Origin: Tidjanibacter sp. | GTDB lineage: Bacteria > Bacteroidota > Bacteroidia > Bacteroidales > Rikenellaceae | NCBI GenBank assembly: GCA_017936005.1 | Contig: JAGBGK010000052.1 | Span: 1-43,938 of the forward strand | Length of the DNA: 43,938 bases | Direction of reading: 5' to 3' | Shown here: piece by piece, positions 31,567 to 40,185 of the stretch | How positions within the stretch are numbered: position 1 is the stretch's first letter | How the letters are laid out: the number at the start of each line of letters is the position of its first letter | The notes under the pieces: model-generated | What the model saw: the letters and a program-made list of their open reading frames with translations, nothing else | Databases searched by the model: none | What the model was told of the DNA's origin: nothing | Made by a program: the position numbers and the translations under genes

Positions 31567-31955
31567 AGTGATATTAGTGTTTAGATTTGTGTTTTAGTTA
31601 TGCCATATTTAGCACTATAAAGGTAGTGCCATTTTGTGGAATAAAAAAATTTTATCGCACAAATTTTATTTTTTCCTTGTTTTTTATCCATTTCTCTTCT
31701 TCAACGAAACGTGTTGTTGGCGATTGTAAGGAGTGGCAAGCAGTTGGTGTGGCGGCTGAAAAATGACAAATTCGGACTTTTTGGCACGTTTTGTCATCAT
31801 TTGTCAGTCAGTGTGGCGTTGTTTGTCAGTTCGGATGGCGAAAATACCGCTTGGCACAGAGATTGAACATAGAGTGATTGAAACAGGAAAGAATGTTTCC
31901 GAGAAATAATACGATTACTAAACAAAGTTAAACAACATAAAAAAGAATTAAAGTT
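31567..31955. promoter_or_regulatory. dnaK upstream region with repeated TTTGTCA sites
   Basis: This 389-bp interval holds no gene. It contains TGACAAA at 31764-31770 and three direct TTTGTCA copies at 31790-31796, 31800-31806 and 31822-31828, all within 90 bp upstream of the sigma54-like element. Two of these sites are followed by TTCGGA (31771 and 31830); a similar TGACAATTCGGA lies upstream of hsp20 at 3854-3865. These look like activator or repressor sites. Confidence 0.5.
31852..31867 (+). promoter_or_regulatory. Sigma54-like -24/-12 promoter for dnaK
   Basis: TGGCAC-AGAGA-TTGAA, compared with TGGCAC-N5-TTGCA: a perfect -24 half and one mismatch in the -12 half, with exact spacing. It lies 89 bp before the dnaK ATG. 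No clear TAnnTTTG box is nearer the gene. Inference from motif only. Confidence 0.5.
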
Positions 31956-33851
31956 ATGGCAAAGATTATCGGTATCGACCTTGGTACAACCAACAGTTGT
32001 GTAGCAGTAATGGAGGGCAACGAGCCCGTGGTTATTCCCAACAGCGAGGGACACCGCACAACCCCTTCGATTGTGGCTTTCACCGAGGGTGGTGAGCGCA
32101 AGGTGGGCGACCCCGCAAAGCGTCAGGCTATCACCAACCCTAAGAACACAATCTTCTCGATTAAGAGGTTTATGGGTGAGAAAATGGAGCAGGTGCAGAA
32201 GGACGTAGCACGTGTTCCCTACAACGTAGTTCGTGGTGGCAACGGTGTGCCTATGGTTGAGGTTGGCGACAGGAAATATACTCCTCAGGAGATTTCGGCT
32301 ATCATTCTCCAAAAGATGAAAAAGACCGCCGAGGACTACCTCGGAACCACCGTTAGCGAGGCAGTTATCACCGTGCCCGCCTATTTTAGCGACTCGCAGC
32401 GTCAGGCCACCAAAGAGGCCGGCGAGATTGCAGGTCTGAAAGTTCGCCGTATCATCAACGAGCCCACCGCAGCAGCTCTCGCCTACGGTCTGGACAAGGC
32501 CGGCAAGGATATGAAAATTGCTGTGTATGACCTCGGTGGCGGTACCTTCGATATCTCGATTTTGGAGCTTGGCGATGGCGTGTTTGAGGTTAAGTCGACC
32601 AATGGTGATACCCACCTCGGTGGTGATGACTTCGACCACGTGATTATCGACTGGATGGCTGCCGAGTTCCAGAGCAAACACGGTATCGACCTCCGCAAAG
32701 ATGCTATGGCTATGCAGCGTCTGAAAGAGGCCGCAGAGAAGGCTAAAATTGAGCTTTCGAGCAGCACCTCGACAGAGATTAACCTCCCCTATATTATGCC
32801 CGTAGATGGTATCCCCCAACACCTTGTAATGACCCTCACCAGGGCTAAATTCGAGCAGTTGGCCGACAACCTTATCCGTGCAACCATCGAGCCCTGCCGT
32901 AAGGCACTCAGCGATGCAGGTTTCAGCGCAAACCAGATTGACGAGGTTATCCTCGTGGGTGGTTCTACCCGTATTCCTGCAATCCAGAAGGTGGTTGAGG
33001 AGTTCTTCGGTAAGGCTCCCTCGAAGGGCGTTAACCCCGACGAGGTGGTGGCTATCGGTGCTGCAATTCAGGGTGGCGTGTTGACCGGTGAGGTTAAGGA
33101 CGTACTCCTCTTGGATGTTACTCCTCTGTCGCTCGGTATCGAGACTCTCGGTGGTGTGTTCACCCGACTGATTGATGCCAATACCACAATCCCCACTCGC
33201 AAGAGCCAGGTGTTCTCCACCGCACAGGACAACCAGCCTTCGGTAGAGATCCACGTATTGCAGGGCGAGCGTCAGATGGCAAGGGACAATAAGACCATCG
33301 GTCGTTTCCACCTCGACGGCATCCCTGCAGCACCCCGTGGTGTACCCCAGATTGAAGTTTCGTTCGACATCGATGCCAACGGTATTCTCAATGTGTCGGC
33401 CAAAGATAAAGGCACCGGTAAGGAGCAGAGCATTCGCATCGAGGCTTCGAGCGGTCTGACCGAGGCAGAGATCCAGCGTATGCGTGACGAGGCAAAGGCT
33501 AACGAGGCAAAAGATAAAGAGGAGCGCGAGAGGGTTGATAAAATCAACGGTGCCGACTCGATGATTTTCTCCACCGAGAAACAGCTCAAAGAGTATGGCG
33601 ACAAACTCCCCGCCGATAAGAAATCGGCCATCGAGAGCGCACTCGCCGAGTTGAAGAGCGCACACTCCTCGCAGGACCTCGCAGGTATTGATGCTGCAAG
33701 CGAGAAACTCAACGCTGCTTGGCAGGCTGCTTCGCAGGACATCTACGCACAGCAGGGCGCACAGCAGGCACAGCCCAATGGCGGTCAGCAGGCTCAATCC
33801 AACGGTGGTGCTCAGCAGGCTGAGGATGTAGAATTTGAAGAAGTAAAATAA
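31956..33851 (+). CDS. dnaK: Chaperone DnaK (Hsp70)
   Basis: This 631-residue ATP-dependent chaperone has the Hsp70 signatures [14 protein letters not shown] at the N-terminus, [16 protein letters not shown] in the middle of the ATPase domain and [14 protein letters not shown] near its end. The substrate-binding domain starts after the linker [17 protein letters not shown]; the lid is followed by a Gln/Ala/Gly-rich tail (repeats of AQPNGGQQ) ending VEFEEVK. grpE and dnaJ are not adjacent. The stop codon is immediately followed by element A3. Confidence 0.98.
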   Translation: MAKIIGIDLGTTNSCVAVMEGNEPVVIPNSEGHRTTPSIVAFTEGGERKVGDPAKRQAITNPKNTIFSIKRFMGEKMEQVQKDVARVPYNVVRGGNGVPMVEVGDRKYTPQEISAIILQKMKKTAEDYLGTTVSEAVITVPAYFSDSQRQATKEAGEIAGLKVRRIINEPTAAALAYGLDKAGKDMKIAVYDLGGGTFDISILELGDGVFEVKSTNGDTHLGGDDFDHVIIDWMAAEFQSKHGIDLRKDAMAMQRLKEAAEKAKIELSSSTSTEINLPYIMPVDGIPQHLVMTLTRAKFEQLADNLIRATIEPCRKALSDAGFSANQIDEVILVGGSTRIPAIQKVVEEFFGKAPSKGVNPDEVVAIGAAIQGGVLTGEVKDVLLLDVTPLSLGIETLGGVFTRLIDANTTIPTRKSQVFSTAQDNQPSVEIHVLQGERQMARDNKTIGRFHLDGIPAAPRGVPQIEVSFDIDANGILNVSAKDKGTGKEQSIRIEASSGLTEAEIQRMRDEAKANEAKDKEERERVDKINGADSMIFSTEKQLKEYGDKLPADKKSAIESALAELKSAHSSQDLAGIDAASEKLNAAWQAASQDIYAQQGAQQAQPNGGQQAQSNGGAQQAEDVEFEEVK

Positions 33852-33975
33852 AAAAAACGCAGATTGCGGGCGAATTTTGCACCGCACTTCGATAAGCGGC
33901 TCCTCATTTGCGAAAGCAAACTGCGGGGCCGCTTTCTCGTTTGGCACAAAATTCCCTCCGCACTTTGCGTTTTTT
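33852..33975 (+). repeat. Element A, copy 3: three-tier stem-loop after dnaK
   Basis: Outer AAAAAACGCA with TGCGTTTTTT; TGCGG with CCGCA and GAATTTTG with CAAAATTC; inner AAGCGGCTCC with GGGGCCGCTT (one G-U); apical TTTGC-GAAA-GCAAA, whose loop is a GNRA tetraloop. It begins directly after the dnaK stop. Confidence 0.87.
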
Positions 33976-34113
<138 letters not shown>

Positions 34114-34121
34114 TAGTTTTG
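34114..34121 (+). promoter_or_regulatory. -33/-7 promoter for secDF
   Basis: TAGTTTTG (TAnnTTTG), with TTTG at 34090-34093, 20 bp upstream. It lies 92 bp before the chosen ATG at 34214. Confidence 0.65.
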
Positions 34122-34213
34122 CGAGTTATTTACGCATAATGCGCGTCGTGCGCACACGTGAAGGGCAAACAAAACAAACAAAAACAATAATAATTCAAAC
34201 ACAAACTAAAACA

Positions 34214-37200
34214 ATGCAGAACAAAGGACTTATCAAATTCGTGGCAATCGTTTTGGCGATTGCTTGCGCTTACCAGCTCTCGTTCAGCGTAGTGTCGGGT
34301 GTGGTTGAGAAGAAGGCTGCCAAGTATGCCGAAGAGCAGGTGGCCGCTACAACCATCTCGCAGGACGTTCTCGACAGGGCAGGTGTGAGTGAAGAGGCTT
34401 ACCGTCAGAGCTTGCTCGTGAAGAAAGAGCAGCAGTATCTCGACAGCGTTAAGTCGAAACCCGTTTACAACATTCTCATCAAGAAATTTACCTACAAAGA
34501 GGTAAAAGAGAAAGAGATTAACCTCGGTCTGGACCTCAAAGGCGGTATGAACGTAATGCTCGAAATCGCTGTTGAGGACGTGGTGAAAGCTCTCTCGAAC
34601 AACTCGACCGACCCCATCTTCCTCGCAGCTATCGAGGATGCAAAGGTGGCTTCGAAGAACTCGCAGAGCGACTTTATCACACTTTTCGCTAAATCCTACG
34701 ACAAACTCTCCGAGGGTGCTCCTCTGGCTATCATCTTCAACAACCAGGTGATGAAGGACAAAGTGACCCTCAACAGCAGCAACGACGAGGTTGTGAAGGT
34801 GTTGCGTGAGGAGGCAGAGAGCGCAATCGCTAACTCCTACAACGTACTCCGTAGCCGTATCGACCGCTTTGGTGTGGCACAGCCCAACATCCAGCGTTTG
34901 GAGAACTCGGGCCGCATCTTGGTTGAGCTTCCCGGTGTTAAGGAGCCCGAGCGTGTTCGTAAACTCTTGCAGGGTACCGCTTCGTTGGAGTTCTGGGCAA
35001 CCTACGACAACAGCGAGGTGTTCCCTATGTTGCAGAGGGCTAACAGCGTACTGCGCGATTTGAACGTGGTAGCACAGCCCGCAGAGGTTAAGGCAGAGGC
35101 TGCCGAGGGTGACCTCTTGGCAGAGCTCGAAGGCCAGCAGGACCAGAACGCAGAGTTGGAGGCTTACAATAAGGCCAACCCCTTGTTTGCTAAACTGATG
35201 CCTGCAACCAATGCAGCAGGTCAGATTGTGGGTGGTCCTATCGTTGGCCACGCTATGGTCTACGATATGGAGGCTATCGAGGAGTACTTGGCTCTTCCCC
35301 AGGTTAAGGCTGTAATCAACCCCGACGTTCGCTTCTTGTGGAGCTCGAAGGCTGTTGACGAGGCTGGCACCATCTATGAGCTCTACGCTATCAAGGCTGA
35401 CGGCCGTGATGGTAAGGCTCCTCTGGACGGTAGCTCGATTGTTGACGCTTCGCCCCAGTACTCGCAGAACGGTGGCTATGCAGAGGTTGATATGGTTATG
35501 AACACCAGCGGCTCGAACGTGTGGGCTCGTTTGACCAAAGCAAACATCGGCAAGAGCATCGCTATCGTTTTGGATAATGTGGTTTACTCCGCACCTACCG
35601 TACAGACCGAGATTACCGGTGGTCGTTCGCAGATTACCGGCAACTTCGACATCACCGAGGCTACCGACTTGGCCAACGTGCTCAAATCGGGTAAACTGCC
35701 CGCTCCCGCACGCATCATTCAGGACACCGTTGTTGGTCCTTCGTTGGGTGCCGAGAGTATCAACGCTTCGTTGATTTCGTTCGTTATCGCATTTGTGCTC
35801 GTGCTGCTCTATATGATTTTCTTCTACAACCGTGCAGGTGTTACCGCCAGCATCGCTCTGGTGTGCAACGTCTTCTTCCTGTTTGGTGTGTTGGCTTCGT
35901 TTGGTGCAGTATTGACTCTGCCCGGTATCGCAGGTATCGTGTTGACCCTGGGTATGGCTGTGGATGCAAACGTTATTATCTACGAGCGTGTTAAGGAGGA
36001 GTTGCGTGCAGGTAAGGGTCTGAGTCTTGCAGTTAGCGAGGGTTACAAGAACGCTATGAGCGCAATTATCGACTCGAACATCACCACCATCATCACCGGT
36101 ATCGTTCTGTTCGTATTCGGTACAGGTCCTGTTCAGGGCTTCGCTACCACCCTTATCATCGGTATCATCACTTCGTTGTTCACTTCGTTGTTCATCACCC
36201 GCATCATCTTCGAGGCAAGGTTGGCAAAAGGTAAGGACATCAAGTTTGCAAGCAAGGGTACCCAGAACTTCTTGGCTAACACCAAGGTTAACTTCATTGG
36301 CATCCGCAAGTACTCCTACATCATCTCGCTTGTACTGATTGTTGCTTCGGTTATCTCGCTTTCGACTCGTGGTCTGAACTACGGTGTTGACTTCTCGGGT
36401 GGTCGTACCTTCGTAGTACGTTTCGACCAGAGCGTGACTGCCGACCAGGTTCGTGAGGGCTTGCAGGGTGCATTTGATGCCGTTGAGGGCGATGCTAACA
36501 GCAAATCGTTTGAGGTTAAGCAGTTTGGTGATGACCACCAGATGCGTATCGTTACCCAGTACCTCCACGACGAGCAGAACGACGAGGCTACTGCTGTTGT
36601 TGAGGAGATTCTCTACAATGGTGTTAAGGGTCTCTACACTACCGACATCACTCTCAATGAGTTCACTTCGACTGCTACCAACCCCAACGGTATCATTCAG
36701 GCCGATATGGTTGGTCCCAGCGTTGCAAGCGACATCACTCGTGGTGCATTCATCTCGGTATTCTTTGCTCTGATTGCCATTGGCCTCTACATCATCGTAA
36801 GGTTTAAGAAATGGCAGTGGGGTGCAGGTTCGGTTGTTGCTCTTGCACACGATGCGTTCTTGACTTTGGGTATCTTCTCGTTGTTGCACGGCTTGTTGCC
36901 CTTCAACTTGGAGATTGACCAGTCGTTCATCGCAGCAATTCTGACCATCATTGGTTACTCTATCAACGATAAGGTGGTAATCTTCGACCGTATTCGTGAG
37001 TTCACCACTCTCTATCCCAAGCGTAACCTCAAAGAGACCATCAACGCCGCAGTGAACACCACTCTGTCGCGTACCATCAACACCACAGGTACTACCTTTG
37101 TAACCCTGTTGGCAATCTTCTTGTTCGGTGGTGCAGTGATTCGTGGTTTCGTATTCGCACTGATGTTTGGTGTGATTGTCGGTACCCTCTCGTCCATCTT

Positions 37201-37264
37201 CATTGCAACTCCCGTTGCTTATGACTTGATGAACAAGCAGGCTGCAAAGAAGGCTAAAAAATAG
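34214..37264 (+). CDS. secDF: Fused protein translocase subunit SecDF
   Basis: This 1,016-residue inner-membrane protein joins SecD and SecF, which use the proton motive force to complete protein export. The SecD half has an N-terminal helix (about residues 9-27), the P1 head start GLDLKGGMNVMLEI, SGRILVELPGVKEPER, and a membrane block with LTLGMAVDANVIIYERVKEELR. The SecF half begins near YSYIISLVLIVASVISL, has GVDFSGGRTFVVRF and ends in a second block with IGYSINDKVVIFDRIRE. About twelve helices are predicted. The ATG at 34214 begins a typical short basic N-terminus; an in-frame upstream ATG at 34139 would add 25 hydrophilic residues. Fused SecDF is usual in Bacteroidetes. Confidence 0.95.
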   Translation: MQNKGLIKFVAIVLAIACAYQLSFSVVSGVVEKKAAKYAEEQVAATTISQDVLDRAGVSEEAYRQSLLVKKEQQYLDSVKSKPVYNILIKKFTYKEVKEKEINLGLDLKGGMNVMLEIAVEDVVKALSNNSTDPIFLAAIEDAKVASKNSQSDFITLFAKSYDKLSEGAPLAIIFNNQVMKDKVTLNSSNDEVVKVLREEAESAIANSYNVLRSRIDRFGVAQPNIQRLENSGRILVELPGVKEPERVRKLLQGTASLEFWATYDNSEVFPMLQRANSVLRDLNVVAQPAEVKAEAAEGDLLAELEGQQDQNAELEAYNKANPLFAKLMPATNAAGQIVGGPIVGHAMVYDMEAIEEYLALPQVKAVINPDVRFLWSSKAVDEAGTIYELYAIKADGRDGKAPLDGSSIVDASPQYSQNGGYAEVDMVMNTSGSNVWARLTKANIGKSIAIVLDNVVYSAPTVQTEITGGRSQITGNFDITEATDLANVLKSGKLPAPARIIQDTVVGPSLGAESINASLISFVIAFVLVLLYMIFFYNRAGVTASIALVCNVFFLFGVLASFGAVLTLPGIAGIVLTLGMAVDANVIIYERVKEELRAGKGLSLAVSEGYKNAMSAIIDSNITTIITGIVLFVFGTGPVQGFATTLIIGIITSLFTSLFITRIIFEARLAKGKDIKFASKGTQNFLANTKVNFIGIRKYSYIISLVLIVASVISLSTRGLNYGVDFSGGRTFVVRFDQSVTADQVREGLQGAFDAVEGDANSKSFEVKQFGDDHQMRIVTQYLHDEQNDEATAVVEEILYNGVKGLYTTDITLNEFTSTATNPNGIIQADMVGPSVASDITRGAFISVFFALIAIGLYIIVRFKKWQWGAGSVVALAHDAFLTLGIFSLLHGLLPFNLEIDQSFIAAILTIIGYSINDKVVIFDRIREFTTLYPKRNLKETINAAVNTTLSRTINTTGTTFVTLLAIFLFGGAVIRGFVFALMFGVIVGTLSSIFIATPVAYDLMNKQAAKKAKK

Positions 37265-37287
37265 TGATTGATAAAATCACAAGGCAG

Positions 37288-37330
37288 ACACAGCCTCCAC
37301 AGATTTTGTGGGGGTTGTGTTTGTTTTGTG
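37288..37330 (+). terminator. Terminator of secDF
   Basis: ACACAGCCTCCACA (37288-37301) pairs with TGTGGGGGTTGTGT (37307-37320) including G-U pairs, followed by TTGTTTTG. It lies 24 bp after the stop. Confidence 0.75.
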
Positions 37331-37470
37331 GCGACTGACAACAGACAATTTCCCAGTGGTCCCAGTTAAACTGTGGCGGGCGGGTCTTCTGGGTCATCTG
37401 GGAGTGGTTGGGAGAGGATAGGGGTGATAGGGACCTTAGGGACCTTAAAGCCCTCTTTTTGCCCTTTTTG

Positions 37471-37515
37471 CTCTTCCTGCTCTTCCTGCTCTTCCTGCCC
37501 TTCCAGCTCTTCCAG
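37471..37515. repeat. 9-bp tandem repeat CTCTTCCTG, 5 units
   Basis: Three perfect CTCTTCCTG units followed by CCCTTCCAG and CTCTTCCAG. A looser version of the same pyrimidine 9-mer is at 22931-22978. Confidence 0.85.
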
Positions 37516-37530
37516 CCCATTCTTACTCAC

Positions 37531-38060
37531 GGGTATCTTTTTTAATACCCGAGAAGAAAAAAGAAAGTTTTGAATTACCCTTCCGACCTTCCTCACTCAC
37601 GGGTATCTTTTTTAATACCCGTGCCTTTGGAGGGTCCCCACTCTTTTTACGGGTATCTTTTTTGATACCCGTGCCTTTGGAGGGTCCCCACTCTTTTCAC
37701 GGGTATCTTTTTTGATACCCGTGCCTTTGGAGAGTCCCCATTCTATTCACGGGTATCTTTTTTGTTACCCGTGCCTTTGGAGGGCCCCCACTCTTTTTAC
37801 AGGTATCTTTTTTAATACCCGAGAAGAAAAAAGAAAATTTTGAATTGCCCTTCCGACCTTCCTCACTCACGGGTATCTTTTTTGTTACCCGTGCCTTTGA
37901 AGGGTTCCCACTCTTTTTACGGGTATCTTTTTTAATACCCGAGAAGAAAAAAGAAAATTTTGAATTGCCCTTCCGACCTTCCTTACTCACGGGTATCTTT
38001 TTTAATACCCGTGCCTTTGGAGGCTCCCAACTCCTTTTACGGGTATCTTTTTTGTTACCC
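37531..38060. repeat. Array of ten palindromic hairpins, GGGTATCTTTTTTnnTACCC
   Basis: Cores start at 37531, 37601, 37651, 37701, 37751, 37801, 37871, 37921, 37991 and 38041, each 20 bp. Steps are exactly 50 or 70 bp because there are two conserved spacers. The 30-bp type is GTGCCTTTGG-AGGGTCCCCA-CTCTTTTTAC; the 50-bp type starts GAGAAGAAAAAAGAAA and ends CCTCACTCAC. Flanking CAC and GTG extend many cores to a 10-bp stem with a T6 loop (for example 37698-37723). Core ends vary (AATACCC, GATACCC, GTTACCC). Spacers repeat, so this is not a CRISPR array. Confidence 0.9.
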
Positions 38061-38115
38061 GTGAGGTTGGAGAGTAATTTTCAGGTTTCCATTTTCAACT
38101 TTCAAAATAAATCTC

Positions 38116-38123
38116 TACTTTTG
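38116..38123 (+). promoter_or_regulatory. -7 box for cdaA
   Basis: TACTTTTG matches TAnnTTTG. It lies 26 bp before the cdaA ATG and 56 bp after the last hairpin of the array. Confidence 0.6.
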
Positions 38124-38149
38124 AGGAATTAAAACAAGCAGTTGAAGAT

Positions 38150-39031
38150 ATGGGCTTTATCAAAATGTCAATAATCGATGTGGTGGATATCCTGCTGGTG
38201 GCAGTCATTATGTACTACATCTACAAACTTATCCGAGGCACCAACGCCACAAGCATCCTCACGGGTATATTATTTATATATGTATCGTGGGTGTTCGCCA
38301 AGGCACTCAATATGGAGCTTATGAGCGGTATTTTGGGCTCGGTGGTGAGTGTTGGACTCATTGCCCTAATCGTTATCTTCCAGAGCGAAATCCGCAAATT
38401 TCTCCAATCTATCGGCGATAGGGGACAAGGCCCTGTGGCGATAATCAAAAAACTGCTCAACCCCAAACTCCGCAAAGATACCGTCAATATCGGCGCTATT
38501 ATTGACCCCATTGTGAAGGCTTGTGGCGATATGTCGTTGAGCAAGACAGGTGCCCTTATCGTGATTAAGCAAAACGGCTCGCTGAGGGATGTGGTCGATA
38601 CGGGTGTGGTGTTGGATGCCGCCATCAGCGACTCGCTTATCAAAAACATATTCTTCAAAAACTCGCCTCTGCACGATGGTGCAATGGTCATTGACGAGGG
38701 ACGTATTGTGGCTGTCAAGTGTGTGCTGCCCTCCACTCGTAGCGAGGTGCCGATGTCGTTCGGTATGCGCCATAGAGCGGCGTTGGGCGTGAGTGAGGAG
38801 AGCGACGCCATCGTGGTTGTGGTGAGCGAGGAGACGGGTGCAATATCCGTGTTCCACAATGCCAAGGTGAGAGCCGGATTGTCGGCCACAGAGCTTAAAG
38901 CCGAACTCATAAGGCTCAATAGTGAAGAGCAACAGACGGAACAGCCACCACAGCAGCAAAGCGAGGTCGCCGATACCACCAGTAGTGGAGGCGCAACCGA
39001 AAATGAGAGTGAAAGTGCGGACAACCGATAG
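38150..39031 (+). CDS. cdaA: Diadenylate cyclase, CdaA type
   Basis: This 293-residue membrane enzyme makes cyclic di-AMP from two ATP, a second messenger for potassium and osmotic balance. Three N-terminal helices (about residues 8-25, 35-52, 62-78) are followed by the DAC domain with both catalytic motifs: DGA in SPLHDGAMVID (176-178) and RHR in GMRHRAALG (207-209). A Gln/Ser/Glu-rich tail of about 40 residues (EQPPQQQSEV) is probably disordered. The start at 38150 (MGFIKMSIID) fits the -7 box; an ATG at 38165 is an alternative. The CdaR/GlmM partners common in Firmicutes are absent here. Confidence 0.95.
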   Translation: MGFIKMSIIDVVDILLVAVIMYYIYKLIRGTNATSILTGILFIYVSWVFAKALNMELMSGILGSVVSVGLIALIVIFQSEIRKFLQSIGDRGQGPVAIIKKLLNPKLRKDTVNIGAIIDPIVKACGDMSLSKTGALIVIKQNGSLRDVVDTGVVLDAAISDSLIKNIFFKNSPLHDGAMVIDEGRIVAVKCVLPSTRSEVPMSFGMRHRAALGVSEESDAIVVVVSEETGAISVFHNAKVRAGLSATELKAELIRLNSEEQQTEQPPQQQSEVADTTSSGGATENESESADNR

Positions 39032-39044
39032 ATGGATATTCATC

Positions 39045-39067
39045 AGTGCGGGTGTCCGCACTGCTTT
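39045..39067 (+). terminator. Terminator of cdaA
   Basis: AGTGCGG (39045-39051) and CCGCACT (39056-39062) form a 7-bp stem with loop GTGT, followed by GCTTTTA. It lies 14 bp after the stop. Confidence 0.7.
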
Positions 39068-39207
39068 TATAGGGTGGACTTGTCTGAATTTATTATAGAT
39101 GGAGGTGCCTATGTACTGATTTGGAGTAGGGCGGTATACCTTTTGTGTATGTAGGGAGAGTGTGCAAGAAGAGTGCATAAAACAAACGTTCAAATTATAG
39201 TTGCATT

Positions 39208-40125
39208 ATGAAAAAAAATAACATCGTGGTTGTTGGCAGTAGCAATACGGATATGACCATTAAGACCGACAAGGTGCCCCGTCCCGGCGAAACGGTTCTC
39301 GGAGGTGTGTTCTTTACGGCCCAGGGAGGCAAGGGCGCAAATCAGGCTGTGGCTGCCGCAAGGCTGGGTGGCGAGGTGAACTTTGTCGCCAAGGTGGGAT
39401 GCGACGCATTCGGCGAGGCTTCGGTGGAGGCCTACAAAAGGGAGGGTATCGACACCTCCAAGGTGTTGCGTTCGGAGTCGACAGCCTCGGGTGTGGCTCT
39501 CATTATGGTGGATGGCAAGGGAGAGAATTCCATTGCTGTTGCTTCGGGGGCAAATGCGGAACTGTCGGTGGCGGATGTTGCCACAGCGGAGGATTGCATA
39601 AAGGAGGCAGGGATTGTGTTGATGCAACTCGAAACCCCCGTGGAGACCATCGCCTATGTTGCCTCCACTGCACACGCAGCAGGAGTGAAAGCAGTGCTTA
39701 ATCCCGCACCGGCACAACCACTCCCCTCGTCGCTCTATAAGGACCTCTATATGATAACTCCCAACGAAACAGAGGCAGAAATCCTCACGGGTGTTGTCGT
39801 GAATGATATGGAGAGTGCTGCGGTGGCTGCGGATGTGCTGGTCGAAAGAGGAGTGGAGGTGGTTATCATCACGCTGGGCTCAAAGGGAGCCTTCGTGAGG
39901 GAGAAAAACAATCGCTACCTGGTGCCCAGCCACAAGGTGGAGGCTGTTGATACCACCGCAGCAGGAGATACCTTCAATGGCGCTCTTTGTGTGGCACTTG
40001 CCGAGGGAAAGCAACTCGTCGATGCGGTTGCTTTTGCCAACAAAGCGGCGGCCATAGGGGTGACCCGAATGGGAGCGCAAACATCAATACCCACACGCCG
40101 AGAGGTGGACGAGTGGGGTGCTTAG
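39208..40125 (+). CDS. rbsK: Ribokinase
   Basis: This 305-residue PfkB-family kinase phosphorylates D-ribose at O5 with ATP. Ribokinase hallmarks: GSSNTDMTIKTDKVPRPGET near the N-terminus, the first PfkB signature GGKGANQAVAAARLGG, NPAPAQPLP, MITPNETEAEILTG, and the catalytic DTTAAGDTFNGALCVALAEG (the Asp in GD is the base). The next gene, 60 bp downstream, encodes a sugar transporter, so the pair likely imports and activates ribose. The best promoter candidate upstream (TACCTTTT near 39137) deviates from TAnnTTTG in the last base. Confidence 0.93.
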   Translation: MKKNNIVVVGSSNTDMTIKTDKVPRPGETVLGGVFFTAQGGKGANQAVAAARLGGEVNFVAKVGCDAFGEASVEAYKREGIDTSKVLRSESTASGVALIMVDGKGENSIAVASGANAELSVADVATAEDCIKEAGIVLMQLETPVETIAYVASTAHAAGVKAVLNPAPAQPLPSSLYKDLYMITPNETEAEILTGVVVNDMESAAVAADVLVERGVEVVIITLGSKGAFVREKNNRYLVPSHKVEAVDTTAAGDTFNGALCVALAEGKQLVDAVAFANKAAAIGVTRMGAQTSIPTRREVDEWGA

Positions 40126-40185
40126 TCAAGGCGTAGGAGTGGTAAAATCAGATATAAATAAACACACAACAAAAACTTTTAGATT

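Larger units (their letters stand above)
37265..38149. other. 885-bp intergenic region: terminator, 9-mer repeats, hairpin array
   Basis: It runs from the secDF stop to cdaA. It holds a terminator (37288-37330), a short GC-rich stretch, five 9-bp CTCTTCCTG-like units (37471-37515), the ten-hairpin array (37531-38060), and the cdaA promoter. Short open frames cross the array on both strands, but unit lengths of 50 and 70 bp change frame at every repeat, so they are not credible genes. Confidence 0.8.

Noticed and set aside
31640-31955. CIRCE (HrcA) operator before dnaK
   Set aside because: No TTAGCACTC-N9-GAGTGCTAA type inverted repeat is found in the interval.
34130-36889. 919-codon open frame antisense to secDF
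   Set aside because: Opposite the intact secDF, with low-complexity composition and no recognisable motifs; a codon-bias shadow.
37531-38060. CRISPR-like regularly spaced repeats
   Set aside because: The interspersed sequences are not unique: only two spacer types recur with few changes. The repeat is a 20-bp palindrome with a T6 loop, and no cas genes are present.
37697-38132. Repetitive open frames on both strands across the hairpin array
   Set aside because: The predicted peptides are translations of the hairpin cores and spacers. Units of 50 and 70 bp shift frame at each repeat, and neither frame has a good initiation context.
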